Counted from the stretch's first letter, positions 50,413 through 59,041 are shown. The stretch is 64,000 bases of DNA from Lentibacillus saliphilus (GCF_019093865.1 NZ_JABJXD010000005.1:62001-126000), one strand, 5' to 3'. A program made the numbers and translations. Notes: generated by a model not told the origin, from the letters alone.

Positions 50413-51140
50413 ATGTATTAAATCATTACAAGTACGTTTTTCAAATGCAGTTTTTGCGGAATGCGGGATTTTTAGTATTCATGGCACTTATCCAAATGTT
50501 GATATCAATAGGTATTGTGATTGGGTTTACATATCTGATACCGAATGCGAATACGCAATCAATCCTGTATTTAGCGACAGGCGCGCCTACAATCATATTA
50601 ATTTTTACAGGAATCGTTATTTTACCTCAACAAATTGGTACGTCAAAAGCAGATGGGTATATGGCCTTCATGCGAACATGGCCGGTCAATCGTGCTGTCA
50701 TTCTTGCTGCTGACACAACAATATGGTTACTCATTACCATTCCGGGAATCATTGTCGCTACAGTTGTTGCCCATTTAATGTTTAGCCCAGGTTATGATAT
50801 TTCTTGGACAGTCATTCCAGCAATTCTTCTTATTGCTTTGACGTCTATTGGCGTTGGGTACGGATTTTCCTATCTCCTGTCTCCAGTAGCTTCACTCGCT
50901 ATTTCTCAAGTTGTCGTATTCGGTGCGTTAATGTTTTCACCAGTCAATTTTCCAATGGAGCGTCTACCCGAATGGCTGCAAATGCTTCATGAGGTTCTGC
51001 CGATTTATTCGATGTCTGAAATCATGCGTGCCGCTTTAGCGTCGTCCACCTTTGATGTTGGGTTGGGTCATTATGTGAAGCTGATGATTTGGTGCATATT
51101 GGGATATGGTGGTGCGGTGTTTATATTAAACCGAAAGTGA
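50409..51140 (+). CDS. ABC-2 type permease
   Basis: 243 residues with six membrane segments: YVFQMQFLRNAGFLVFMALIQM at the N-terminus, FTGIVILPQQIGTSKADGYMAFMRTWPVNRAVILAADTTIW as the conserved cytoplasmic region between helices two and three, and LPEWLQMLHEVLPIYSMSEIMRAAL near the C-terminus as in ABC-2 permeases. It is the membrane partner of the ATPase at 49474. Confidence 0.88.
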   Translation: MNVLNHYKYVFQMQFLRNAGFLVFMALIQMLISIGIVIGFTYLIPNANTQSILYLATGAPTIILIFTGIVILPQQIGTSKADGYMAFMRTWPVNRAVILAADTTIWLLITIPGIIVATVVAHLMFSPGYDISWTVIPAILLIALTSIGVGYGFSYLLSPVASLAISQVVVFGALMFSPVNFPMERLPEWLQMLHEVLPIYSMSEIMRAALASSTFDVGLGHYVKLMIWCILGYGGAVFILNRK

Positions 51141-51192
51141 CGGCGTTATTCCTTAGCGCATATAGCTTAAGTATTGTTCGTGCCCCTACTAG

Positions 51193-51527
51193 AAAGCGTA
51201 CGTCTTTGGCAACGATCTAAAGCTAAAGCCTTTTCTAATTTACAATGACAAAACACCCGTTGGGTTTATCTTGTTTATCATTGATAAGGAAGAGCCTTGT
51301 TACGAAATTTGCCGAATGATGATAGATGAGCAGTATCAGAAAAAGGGTTACGGTAAAAAGGCACTTGGGTAGCTATTGAATACTTGAAAAAAGAAGGTGC
51401 TACAAAAATAGAATTGTCGCATCGAATTGATAACCCTGCTCCCTCGAAAATGTATCAAGACTACGGATTACGCTATACAGGCGTTATAGAAGACGAGGAA
51501 AGAATGATGGAGTTGGTACTAGATTAA
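51193..51527 (+). pseudogene. frameshifted GNAT acetyltransferase (spermidine acetyltransferase-like)
   Basis: One frame gives KTPVGFILFIIDKEEPCYEICRMMIDEQYQKKGYGKKAL, then a frameshift near 51370, and the next frame continues VAIEYLKKEGATKIELSHRIDNPAPSKMYQDYGLRYTGVIEDEERMMELVLD to the TAA at 51525-51527. The QKKGYGK acetyl-CoA loop and the DNPAPSKMYQDYGL block match BltD/SpeG-like acetyltransferases. The 5' end is missing its start. Terminator at 51585. Confidence 0.75.
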
Positions 51528-51584
51528 GGCGTATTTAATTCATTTATCGGGAATTAAATAGGAAAAACTTAAATATATAATATG

Positions 51585-51613
51585 AGCCACATGCAAGTTT
51601 GTGTGGCTTTTTG
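51585..51613 (+). terminator. intrinsic terminator
   Basis: AGCCACA (51585-51591) pairs with TGTGGCT (51602-51608), followed by TTTT. Confidence 0.7.
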
Positions 51614-51652
51614 GTGTTACTTAATATCATTATAGTTTAAGGTCGATATTCT

Positions 51653-51832
51653 TCAATGTTGTTTTAAAGGGAATAAAACGTCTAGTTTTGTTTTTGTTCG
51701 TTTAAATGATCCATATATAGAGTTTTTCTCGTGGAGGTTCTGATATGACTGCAGGATGTCATTATAATGATCTAAAATATCATCTATATCTGCTGGGAGA
51801 AGGTTAGAGCTGGTTGTATGTCGTCTAGTCAA
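51653..51832 (-). CDS. small basic hypothetical protein
   Basis: 59 residues from TTG (complement 51830-51832), 8 nt after GGAGG. It is basic at both ends (TRRHTTSS, SFKRTKTK) and acidic in the middle (PADIDDILDHYNDILQSYQN). It overlaps the 3' end of the preceding gene by 8 nt and is presumably translated with it. No family was recognised. A small gene pair of this kind could be regulatory, but there is no direct evidence. Confidence 0.4.
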   Translation of the reverse strand: MTRRHTTSSNLLPADIDDILDHYNDILQSYQNLHEKNSIYGSFKRTKTKLDVLFPLKQH

Positions 51833-52106
51833 TCGTCGAACCTCCAATCAGCTCATTAAGGAGTTCTTTTTTTTCTTCTTCTAAGTTGCTCCATTTACGG
51901 TAATCAGAGGGATCATCCAGAGCATCGAGATCATCAATATGATTTTTGAACAATGCTTCGGAGACAGATTTAGCGTGATACTCTTTTTGTAATACCCCAA
52001 AAATGAGCAGAATTGCTGTATGATAACACTCCACCACACGCTCTCCACACCAATTAAACTGTACTCGCATACTATAATCGTAAGGGAGGCTGTTTTCCAT
52101 ACACAT
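51825..52106 (-). CDS. hypothetical protein, first gene of an overlapping pair
   Basis: 93 residues if started at the ATG with complement 52104-52106, where GGAGCG lies 6 nt upstream; an ATG at 52154 gives 109 residues but has no ribosome binding site. One hydrophobic stretch (CYHTAILLIFGVLQKEY) lies between a polar N-terminus and an acidic C-terminal helix (YRKWSNLEEEKKELLNELIGG). Function is unknown. It is divergent from mqo. Confidence 0.5.
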   Translation of the reverse strand: MCMENSLPYDYSMRVQFNWCGERVVECYHTAILLIFGVLQKEYHAKSVSEALFKNHIDDLDALDDPSDYRKWSNLEEEKKELLNELIGGSTID

Positions 52107-52340
52107 CACAGACGCTCCGGAACGGAAAAATTCTTTTTTATGCTTAATTTCCATTTATCTGACGTTAAAATGATATAATAAAAGGTATCTATATATAAAT
52201 GCAGATGGTCGATTACAAAAGAGAGCGTTAACAATTAGGGGAATTGTGCATGTATAAGCGTTTTGAAGCTAGAGGATGGCGCATTTAGCGTTTTTTACAG
52301 TGGCGCTAATCGTGCATACATAGGGGAAGGTGAGGTTATC

Positions 52341-53840
52341 ATGAGCGACTTAAAGAATAAAAAAAGTGTGATTATGATTGGTGCTGGGGTTATGAGTGCG
52401 ACGTTAGCATCGATGCTGAAGGAACTCGCGCCGGATTGGCAGATCACAGTTTACGAGAAGCTTGATCAACCGGGGAAAGAGAGTTCGAATGAATGGAATA
52501 ATGCGGGGACGGGTCATGCGGCATTATGTGAGTTGAATTATACGACGGAAAAGCCTGATGGGTCGATGGATACGAGCAAAGCGACGACCATTAATGAGCA
52601 ATTTCAGCTGTCACGGCAATTCTGGGCTTACTTAGTGAACCGTGGTCTCTTGCCTGATCCGGAAAAATTTATCATGCCATTGCCACATATTAGCCTCGTA
52701 TATGGTGGGGATAACGTGCGCTTTTTGAAGAAACGCTATGACGCGCTTTCAGAAAATCCGCTGTTTAAAGGTATGTCTTATTCTGAGGATCCTGAGACGC
52801 TAAAGGAATGGATGCCGCTTATAATGGACGGACGTACATGTGATGAACCGATCGCGGCAACTAAAATCGATTCGGGGACGGATGTTAACTTTGGTGAGTT
52901 AACACGCTTGTTGTTTAATTATTTACAGGAACAACATGTTGACATTAATTATAATCATAAGGTTGATGACATTAAACGAAATGACGATGGTACGTGGGAA
53001 GTCAAGGTGTTTGACCATGAGCATGAGAAGCTCGAATACAGAAACGCAGACTTTGTGTTTGTTGGCGCTGGCGGAGGGGCGTTGCCGTTGCTGCAAAAAA
53101 CGGGCATCCCTGAAGCGAAGCATATTGGCGGCTTTCCAGTGAGTGGGCTCTTTATGGTATGTACGAACCCTGACATTGTTGAAAAGCATGGCGCAAAAGT
53201 TTACGGAAAAGCCAAGGTCGGTGCGCCTCCGATGTCAGTCCCACATCTTGATACACGGTATATCGAGGGCAAGAAGACGTTATTATTTGGCCCGTTTGCT
53301 GGTTTTTCACCAAAGTTTTTAAAGACGGGGTCAAACATGGACTTAATCGGTTCTGTGAAGCCGAATAACGTCGTCACGATGATGTCTGCCGGTATGAAGG
53401 AAATGAAGCTGACCAAGTATCTTATCCAGCAGGTCATGCTGTCGAGTGAAAAGCGGATGGAAGAGCTACGTCAATTCATTCCGAATGCCAAGGCTGAGGA
53501 TTGGGATGTTGTAACAGCCGGTCAGCGTGTGCAAGTCATTAAAGATACAGAGGATGGCGGAAAAGGCACGCTCCAATTTGGGACGGAAGTCGTCAGCTCT
53601 GAGGACGGGTCAATTGCGGCGCTACTCGGCGCGTCACCAGGCGCATCAACGGCGGTCCACGTCATGATCGACGTGCTGAATAGATGCTTCCCTGACCACA
53701 TGCCGGGATGGAAGCCGAAGATAAAGGAAATGGTTCCATCATACGGGGTGTCGCTCGTCGATCACCCAACCCTTTTTGATGAAATCCATGCCTCAACAGC
53801 CGAGGTTTTAGGCTTAAGTAAAAAAGAATTGGTTCATTAA
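52341..53840 (+). CDS. mqo: malate:quinone oxidoreductase
   Basis: 499 residues from ATG 52341 (AAGGTGAGG upstream). The FAD-binding [17 protein letters not shown] is near the N-terminus, followed by [22 protein letters not shown], the hallmark of Mqo, and [26 protein letters not shown] and [15 protein letters not shown]. It is a peripheral membrane flavoprotein that oxidises malate to oxaloacetate and reduces quinone. It is monocistronic with its own terminator. Confidence 0.95.
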   Translation: MSDLKNKKSVIMIGAGVMSATLASMLKELAPDWQITVYEKLDQPGKESSNEWNNAGTGHAALCELNYTTEKPDGSMDTSKATTINEQFQLSRQFWAYLVNRGLLPDPEKFIMPLPHISLVYGGDNVRFLKKRYDALSENPLFKGMSYSEDPETLKEWMPLIMDGRTCDEPIAATKIDSGTDVNFGELTRLLFNYLQEQHVDINYNHKVDDIKRNDDGTWEVKVFDHEHEKLEYRNADFVFVGAGGGALPLLQKTGIPEAKHIGGFPVSGLFMVCTNPDIVEKHGAKVYGKAKVGAPPMSVPHLDTRYIEGKKTLLFGPFAGFSPKFLKTGSNMDLIGSVKPNNVVTMMSAGMKEMKLTKYLIQQVMLSSEKRMEELRQFIPNAKAEDWDVVTAGQRVQVIKDTEDGGKGTLQFGTEVVSSEDGSIAALLGASPGASTAVHVMIDVLNRCFPDHMPGWKPKIKEMVPSYGVSLVDHPTLFDEIHASTAEVLGLSKKELVH

Positions 53841-53848
53841 AAAGATAT

Positions 53849-53900
53849 GCCAGACACGTGCAACAATGATTGTTCAGTTGCAACAGTGTCTGGCTTTTAT
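53849..53900 (+). terminator. intrinsic terminator of mqo
   Basis: GCCAGACAC (53849-53857) pairs with GTGTCTGGC (53886-53894); an inner TGCAAC/GTTGCA stem extends it. TTTTATTT follows. Confidence 0.85.
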
Positions 53901-54022
53901 TTGGTAATCGATTTGGTGAAATATTTAGAAAAACGTGATACACTTAGATTATCTCGTTTCACGATATAGACAACAACGTTTCTGACACCCATAAATTCTC
54001 GTGTCTATATAAGGGGGAGAAA

Positions 54023-54586
54023 ATGAAAAAAATAAGTCTCATGTTTACAGTGATCGTATCAATGGCCCTAATCTTATCAGCTTGTGAAGAAGGAGAACAA
54101 AAAGAGGGAAAACAGCCAAACGAATCAGAGAATGACATGCAAAATGATGGCGTTGTATCGAAAACAGAAGAACAACATGAGGATGAAGAATATGAAAAAT
54201 TTCCTACAGAAACCCCTTCGGTACAGAAAATAAATCCTGATGGATCAAACATAGCATTTGATTATATTTATGAAGAAGTATGCTGGAATGATTGTGATGA
54301 TGACAGGACGTATAATTACCCCGACATTCACTCTGGTGATGTAGAAGTCGGTGACCGCCTCTTAATTGAGTGGGGAACTATGGAACCAGCACCATCCGAA
54401 GTGAACTTAATTTATGTAGACGGCTCAGGAGAAGAAATCAGTAAAGAACCTATCAACACGGATGGTTTTACGTTAAACATACGAATTGGTGAAAAAGAAA
54501 TTGGAAAACAATATGCCGTTCAATTCTTATGGAAAGATGGAGAAAACCTTAAAGGTCAAAGCGTGTTAAATTTTAAATTAAACTGA
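54023..54586 (+). CDS. lipoprotein, hypothetical
   Basis: 187 residues with GGGGG before ATG. Lipobox LSAC (Cys21). A Glu/Asp/Gln-rich linker (about residues 22-60) precedes a beta-rich domain with WNDCDDDRTYNYPDIHSGDVEVGDRLLIEWG and EVNLIYVDGSGEEI; CWNDCDD contains a Cys pair that could be a disulfide or bind metal. It is on the outer face of the membrane. Function is unknown. The region 54587-54780 after it has no gene, only a short SD-like sequence. Confidence 0.75.
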   Translation: MKKISLMFTVIVSMALILSACEEGEQKEGKQPNESENDMQNDGVVSKTEEQHEDEEYEKFPTETPSVQKINPDGSNIAFDYIYEEVCWNDCDDDRTYNYPDIHSGDVEVGDRLLIEWGTMEPAPSEVNLIYVDGSGEEISKEPINTDGFTLNIRIGEKEIGKQYAVQFLWKDGENLKGQSVLNFKLN

Positions 54587-54825
54587 GGTGTTTCACTAAA
54601 GGGTAGCTTTGTTGAAGTAAGGTAAAACTGACCTTACACATAATTGGAGGATTTGCTATCTCATTTAAATTAGGCGAAAAGACAACCTTATTTGTTATTG
54701 AGTATTAAGGCTGGTACATTGTAAGGCCAAAGGGTGAACCTATGTTGGATTGTACATTTACTTATCAGTATGTCTGCTTGGATATATGAGTTTACAATAG
54801 GCCAAATCATGATATATTATATACA

Positions 54826-54957
54826 ATATTAAGAATCGTGCCATGCTGCGAACATGGAACGGTTCCAATAGACCAACCCTATCAAGAGGGGGAGGCACAC
54901 ATTAAGGAAGAGATCCCTCAGCGCGCCTGGCTAGCACACATGAGGGATCACTTTTCA
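54826..54957 (+). ncRNA. type I antitoxin RNA, copy A
   Basis: Promoter TTTACA (54791-54796), 16-nt spacer, extended -10 TGATATATT ending at 54818. The RNA has the 5' hairpin (CCATG...CATGG), the CCCT-ATCAAG-AGGG hairpin and terminator arms GATCCCTCA/TGAGGGATC (54912-54920/54941-54949) followed by T4. Its facing toxin frame is decayed, so this copy has no intact partner in place. Confidence 0.75.
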
Positions 54958-54998
54958 TTTCTGTCGAACATGTAAATCATTAGTGCGAATAATTTAGT
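54948..54998 (-). pseudogene. decayed holin-like toxin facing copy A
   Basis: Reading the minus strand into the stop at 54948-54950 gives LFALMIYMFDRNEK, matching the end of the intact toxin (FDRNEK vs MSDRNEK), but the hydrophobic core is shortened and there is no start codon or ribosome binding site. Confidence 0.6.
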
Positions 54999-55069
54999 CA
55001 ACTTTGCGGGTTTTACGTGAAGACCTATTCAATCACTTTACAACAGGTCAAATCATGATATAGTGTACA

Positions 55070-55221
55070 TATAAGGTGCTATATTGTATACAATATTAAA
55101 AACCGTCCCAGGGTATGAACATGGAACGGTTCCAATAGACCAACCCCATCAAGAGGGGAAGGCACACATTAAGGGAGTGATTCCTCAAAGGGCCTTGCGA
55201 GCGCATGAGGGATCACTTTTC
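55070..55221 (+). ncRNA. type I antitoxin RNA, copy B
   Basis: Promoter TTTACA (55037-55042), 16-nt spacer, extended -10 TGATATAGT ending at 55064. 5' hairpin, CCCC-ATCAAGA-GGGG hairpin and terminator AGTGATTCCTCA/TGAGGGATCACT (55176-55187/55206-55217). The terminator overlaps the stop codon of the intact toxin on the other strand. Confidence 0.8.
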
Positions 55222-55296
55222 ATTTCTGTCGGACATGATAAATGCGATTAACATGCCGAAAGAAATCATCAGCGTTAACACATCGTTCATATCCAT
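55213..55296 (-). CDS. holin-like type I toxin, copy B (intact)
   Basis: 27 residues from ATG (complement 55294-55296), with GGGAGGTG 6 nt upstream: a single helix VLTLMISFGMLIAFI followed by MSDRNEK. It shares its core with the toxin at 34741. Its 3' end is complementary to the copy B antitoxin RNA. The upstream 120 nt (5' leader and promoter) are duplicated before the copy C toxin. Confidence 0.8.
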   Translation of the reverse strand: MDMNDVLTLMISFGMLIAFIMSDRNEK

Positions 55297-55414
55297 AGGC
55301 ATCACCTCCCTTCATAGGAAATATCCTAGAAGGTAATGTGTGCCGTAACCCTCATGCGAAGCCAATCTATTGTAAGTATCATCATAACATACACGAACGC
55401 TTGTTTCTATATAT
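55228..55414. repeat. direct repeat, toxin unit, first copy
   Basis: About 187 bp covering most of the toxin gene and its leader, repeated almost identically at 55877-56063 (a few substitutions and one extra C). The antitoxin halves upstream of each are likewise duplicated. Confidence 0.85.
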
Positions 55415-55509
55415 TATAGGTGATTTCATTGGAAATTTTTTCATGATTGCATGTGACTCTGGCCATAAAAATTGTTTTACAACATGCCAAATCATGATAT
55501 AGTGCACAT

Positions 55510-55663
55510 ATAAGGTGTTAAATTGTATACAATATTAAAAACCGTCCCATGGTATGAACATGGAACGGTTCCAATAGACCAACCCCATCAGGAGGGGAAG
55601 GCACACATTAAGGAAGAGATCCCTCAGCGCGCCTGCTTAGCACACATGAGGGATCACTTTTCA
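55510..55663 (+). ncRNA. type I antitoxin RNA, copy C
   Basis: Promoter TTTACA (55476-55481), 16-nt spacer, extended -10 TGATATAGT ending at 55503. Same three hairpins, terminator arms GATCCCTCA/TGAGGGATC (55618-55626/55647-55655) with T4. Because of the inserted repeat its end no longer overlaps its toxin gene. Confidence 0.75.
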
Positions 55664-55666
55664 TTT

Positions 55667-55876
55667 AATGCTTTAATAATGAGATAGTTTATCCATAGTT
55701 ATCTCGTATGTCACGTAAGCCATGTCTAGCTCCAGCGCCCAGCAACTAGCAAACTTCGCTCACCTCCGTACGATAAGTCAACATCAGCTCCTTAAGTCGG
55801 TCGCTGTGTTTCCTTTATCTCCATCGGTGAACTCCAGTTTGTACGTTGCTGAACGGGCGCTTCCGCTTTTCTCATT
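55667..55876. repeat. dispersed repeat inserted between antitoxin C and toxin C
   Basis: About 210 bp absent from copy B at the same place. It contains CTCCAGCGCCCAGC and GGGCGCTTCCGCTTTTCT, with inverted AGCGCCC/GGGCGCT ends, a combination I remember as a recurrent Bacillaceae intergenic repeat. It is richer in GC than its surroundings and has no convincing gene of its own. Confidence 0.6.
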
Positions 55877-55945
55877 GTCGGACATGATAAATGCGATTAA
55901 CATGCCGAAAGAAATCATCAGCGTTAACACATCGTTCATATCCAT
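55784..55945 (-). CDS. holin-like toxin, copy C, with a tail read from the inserted repeat
   Basis: 53 residues from ATG (complement 55943-55945), with GGGAGGTG upstream. Residues 1-23 equal the intact toxin up to MSD; thereafter the frame reads into the repeat (NEKSGSARSATYKLEF and on) until TGA at 55784-55786. The tail doubles the length and removes the antisense overlap. Whether it is still toxic is unknown. Confidence 0.6.
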   Translation of the reverse strand: MDMNDVLTLMISFGMLIAFIMSDNEKSGSARSATYKLEFTDGDKGNTATDLRS

Positions 55946-56063
55946 AGGCATCACCTCCCTTCATAGGAAATACCCTAGAAGGTAATGTGTGCCGTAACCC
56001 CTCATGCGAAGCCAATCTATTGTAAGTATCATCATAACATATACGAACGCTTGTTTCTATATA
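55877..56063. repeat. direct repeat, toxin unit, second copy
   Basis: Second copy of the 187-bp block at 55228-55414, after the inserted repeat. Confidence 0.85.
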
Positions 56064-56148
56064 AATCCATTATATCACTCAGAAATACCAAAAAAATGAT
56101 CTGTTTTGATTTTGCATTTCTTATCAAAATTTACAAAGGAGGTTCATC

Positions 56149-56502
56149 ATGCGATTTTTTACATTTGCCAAAGACAGTGGATGTAGGGTGACCGAACATG
56201 AATCGAATTTTATTATGTCACGGATTATGCAAACGAATCATGCGACTCAAATAGGGTGTATGTATTTAGATAAAAATGACATTGTCGGTTATCATCAAGC
56301 GGTTGTACCTCAGCTACTGCTCGTTATAAGTGGACAAGGCCTTGTACGTGGTGAAAGAGGGGAATATGTTGAGGTTCGATCTGGTGATGCGGTGTTTTGG
56401 GAGCAGAATGAATGGCATGAGACAAAAACAGATAACGGTCTCACTGCCATAGTTATCGAAGGAACGGATCTAGACCCAGCTAAATGTATGCCAGCCAAAT
56501 AA
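56149..56502 (+). CDS. small cupin-domain protein
   Basis: 117 residues, AAAGGAGG before ATG. Cupin strands are QIGCMYLDKNDIVGYHQAVVPQLLLVISGQGLVRGERGEYVEVRSGDAVFWEQNEWHETKTDNGLTAIVIEG; motif 1 is degenerate (GYHQA) and motif 2 has GDAVFWEQNEWHE with one His. It may bind a metal weakly or serve as a sensor. The role is unknown. It is convergent with the feo genes; the terminator between is shared. Confidence 0.8.
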   Translation: MRFFTFAKDSGCRVTEHESNFIMSRIMQTNHATQIGCMYLDKNDIVGYHQAVVPQLLLVISGQGLVRGERGEYVEVRSGDAVFWEQNEWHETKTDNGLTAIVIEGTDLDPAKCMPAK

Positions 56503-56518
56503 ATACCATACATAACAA

Positions 56519-56575
56519 AAGTGCCAGACACCAACCAAGTGTATATTGGGTTGAGGTCTGGCACTTTTTGATATC
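56519..56575. terminator. strong hairpin terminator between convergent genes
   Basis: AAAGTGCCAGAC (from 56519) pairs with GTCTGGCACTTTTT (to about 56573) around a partly paired loop. It can terminate the cupin gene and the opposite feo transcript. Confidence 0.8.
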
Positions 56576-56577
56576 AG

Positions 56578-56775
56578 CTATTTTCGTACGGTCTTTTCTA
56601 TGACCGTCTCTTCAGATGTGTTCACACCTGTACAGCAAGAATATTCTTTTGTTGAACAGCTATCCTTTAAGGCACACGTCGCACATTTACCTTTTTTACT
56701 TTGCTTGATGTGGCGAAAGAGCATAAAGCCAGCGTATCCAAATATGAGTAGGCCAATGATCCAGCTTGCGAGCAT
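56578..56775 (-). CDS. FeoB-associated Cys-rich membrane protein
   Basis: 65 residues: one N-terminal helix (ASWIIGLLIFGYAGFMLF), a basic linker, then CATCALKDSCSTKEYSCC. This layout is that of the small Cys-rich proteins that end Firmicute feo operons. It probably assists ferrous iron uptake at the membrane, although the mechanism is not known. It is the third gene after feoB with a 27-nt gap. Confidence 0.85.
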   Translation of the reverse strand: MLASWIIGLLIFGYAGFMLFRHIKQSKKGKCATCALKDSCSTKEYSCCTGVNTSEETVIEKTVRK

Positions 56776-56802
56776 GAGTGACAGCTCCTTTTTCTGTGAG
56801 AG

Positions 56803-58794
56803 TTACCCGACTATAAACTGCCCGACTTGATAAATGAGGAGTGACAGAATATAAGCAAGGATTAAGGCGTAAGCGACGCTGAATAGCGTCCACTTTTTTG
56901 AGTGTGTTTCTTTATTGATCACGGCAACGGTCGATAAGCACGGGATATAAATTAAAATAAACACCATAAAGCTGTACGCAGCAATGGGGTCGAAGGTTTG
57001 ATGCAAGACATCCTGTAGGCCTGATTCTGGTGTTCCATAAATAATACCCATCGTGGATACGACGACTTCTTTGGCTAAAAATCCGGTCATTAATGCGGCA
57101 CCTGCTTGCCATGTGCCGAATCCAAGGGGGACGAGCAGTGGCGCAAACAAGCCGCCAATCATTGCTAGGAAGCTATCATCCATCGCAACGTCAAAGCCAC
57201 CTGGTCCTGTGTACGATAGGAGCCAAATGAACACAGATCCCGCGAAAATAAATGTTCCAGCTTTACGTAAAAAGCCCTTCCCTTTATCCCACGTACTTCT
57301 CCATAATGTCATCCATTGCGGTAGGCGATAGGGTGGAAGCTCGATAATGAAAAAGGATTGCTCGTTTTGGAGCACCGTTTTGGATAAAAGCTTTGCTAAA
57401 ATGAGCGCTAATACGACACCAAGGACGTAAAGTGATAACACGACGAGCGCTTGATGCTGTGAAAAGAATGCGCTGGCAAACAAAGCGTAAATCGGAAGTC
57501 GTGCTGAACAGGACATTAAAGGTGTCACGAGAATGGTCAATAACCGTTCTTTAGGGTGTTCGACGGTGCGCGCGGCCATGACGGCTGGCACATTACAGCC
57601 GAAGCCGATGATCATTGGGATGAATGCTTTTCCATTAAGCCCAATGCTTTGCATAATGCGATCCATGACAGTTGCGACACGGGCCATGTAGCCAGAGTCC
57701 TCGAGTAATGAGATAAAGAAAAACAAAATAAAGATTTGCGGTACAAAGACTAAGACACTTCCGACGCCACCAATAATCCCTTGTAAAATGAGTGCTTGAA
57801 TAAAGTCATGCGCCCCGATTGATTGTAGAACGGCTTCTGTCCAGGCCGTTAATGGTCCTGCAAAGAAGGTGTCCAGCCAATCCGATATAGGGAAACCAAC
57901 CCAATCAAAGGTCAGCATGAAGATGATGTATAAAAGTCCGAGAAAAATTGGGATGCCTAAAATGCGATTTGTTAGGATGAGATCAAGCTTATCGGTTAAC
58001 GTCTTATGCTCGGATACCGGTGCTTGAATGACTTGCTCTAATACGTCTTGGATATAAGCTTCTCGCGTGCGGTAGATGGCGTTTTGTACAGACTGTTGCG
58101 TGTCCGTCTGTAATTGCGTATTCGTTGCTTCTACAATGTGCTTGAGCTCGGTGTCGATATTGAATTGTGATACATATGCTTCAACCTGGGGATTGCCTTC
58201 TAAATATTGTAATGCCAACCACCGTTTATAATGTGCTTGGTCTGGAATAAGTGCGATAAAATCTGATATTGCTTTTTCAATTGTCGTTCCGTAATGTAAG
58301 CTGAACGCTGGCGTCTCATGGCCAAACTGTGTGATCTCGTTTGAAAGGTGCTCGACACCTTTTCCCGAACGGGCGACAATTGGGACGACGTTTATACCGA
58401 GCGTCTTGGCTAACTCTTGCGCATCAACGTGTATCCCTCTGCTCTCTGCAACATCTGTCATGTTTAGGGCCATCATGACTGGTTTACCATATTCCAATAG
58501 CTGTATGGTCAGCTGAAGGTTTCGTTTTAATTGCGAGGCATCTACAATGTTTACGATGCCATCAAACGATTCCTCTAGTAAAAATTGTGAGACAACCGCT
58601 TCATCTCTCGAGATAGGGTTTAACGTGTATACGCCTGGGAGATCGATTAAATGACCATGGCTACCTCGTAATGTCCCGATTTTTTTCTCAACGGTGACAC
58701 CGCTCCAATTCCCGACATATTCATACGACCCTGTTAACGCGTTAAACAGAGACGTTTTGCCTGTATTCGGATTACCAATTAACGCCAGCCTCAT
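56803..58794 (-). CDS. feoB: ferrous iron transporter FeoB
   Basis: 663 residues. N-terminal GTPase: GNPNTGKTS (G1, residues 7-15), the switch G2 region, DLPGVYTL (G3) and NMTDV (G4), then a helical domain and the membrane channel with two Gate domains (GIIGGVGSVLVFVPQIFILFFFISLLEDSGYMARVA, FIPMIIGFGCNVPAVMAAR, LMSCSARLPIYAL). It imports Fe(II). Start overlaps the feoA stop. The Fur box upstream of feoA controls it. Confidence 0.95.
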   Translation of the reverse strand: MRLALIGNPNTGKTSLFNALTGSYEYVGNWSGVTVEKKIGTLRGSHGHLIDLPGVYTLNPISRDEAVVSQFLLEESFDGIVNIVDASQLKRNLQLTIQLLEYGKPVMMALNMTDVAESRGIHVDAQELAKTLGINVVPIVARSGKGVEHLSNEITQFGHETPAFSLHYGTTIEKAISDFIALIPDQAHYKRWLALQYLEGNPQVEAYVSQFNIDTELKHIVEATNTQLQTDTQQSVQNAIYRTREAYIQDVLEQVIQAPVSEHKTLTDKLDLILTNRILGIPIFLGLLYIIFMLTFDWVGFPISDWLDTFFAGPLTAWTEAVLQSIGAHDFIQALILQGIIGGVGSVLVFVPQIFILFFFISLLEDSGYMARVATVMDRIMQSIGLNGKAFIPMIIGFGCNVPAVMAARTVEHPKERLLTILVTPLMSCSARLPIYALFASAFFSQHQALVVLSLYVLGVVLALILAKLLSKTVLQNEQSFFIIELPPYRLPQWMTLWRSTWDKGKGFLRKAGTFIFAGSVFIWLLSYTGPGGFDVAMDDSFLAMIGGLFAPLLVPLGFGTWQAGAALMTGFLAKEVVVSTMGIIYGTPESGLQDVLHQTFDPIAAYSFMVFILIYIPCLSTVAVINKETHSKKWTLFSVAYALILAYILSLLIYQVGQFIVG

Positions 58795-59018
58795 ATACGC
58801 GCCACCTTAATGCAGCACGCATCCTTCTTTCTCAGGCTAATGCATTGACCGTTACAATTAATGATGCATGGACCGCCAAATAACAGTTTGTTTTTAACAC
58901 GAATTTCCGCCTGCTCATGAATCCCAAACTGCTTCAATCGTTTTTGAATAATGTCTTGAGCATGGCTGAGATCAATGATTTTTGCAGTTTCACCAATGTT
59001 CAATTCATGTATATGCAT
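58791..59018 (-). CDS. feoA: ferrous iron transport protein FeoA
   Basis: 75 residues from ATG (complement 59016-59018), with AGGGGTC upstream. SH3-like fold: HELNIGETAKIIDL, KRLKQFGIHEQAEIRV and a C-terminal SLRKKDACCIKVARI. It is a small cytosolic partner of FeoB and is coupled to feoB by a 4-nt overlap. The middle of the protein contains GGPCIINCNGQCISL, Cys-rich for FeoA. Confidence 0.9.
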   Translation of the reverse strand: MHIHELNIGETAKIIDLSHAQDIIQKRLKQFGIHEQAEIRVKNKLLFGGPCIINCNGQCISLRKKDACCIKVARI

Positions 59019-59041
59019 AGTTATGACCCCTATTATAATAA

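Noticed and set aside
54780-56070. CRISPR-like array
   Set aside because: The repeats are 150-190 bp long units of toxin and antitoxin genes, with no short regular repeats or spacers.
55722-56191. Plus-strand open frames over the copy C toxin
   Set aside because: They are antisense to the toxin and to the repeat, and their codon content follows the toxin gene on the other strand.
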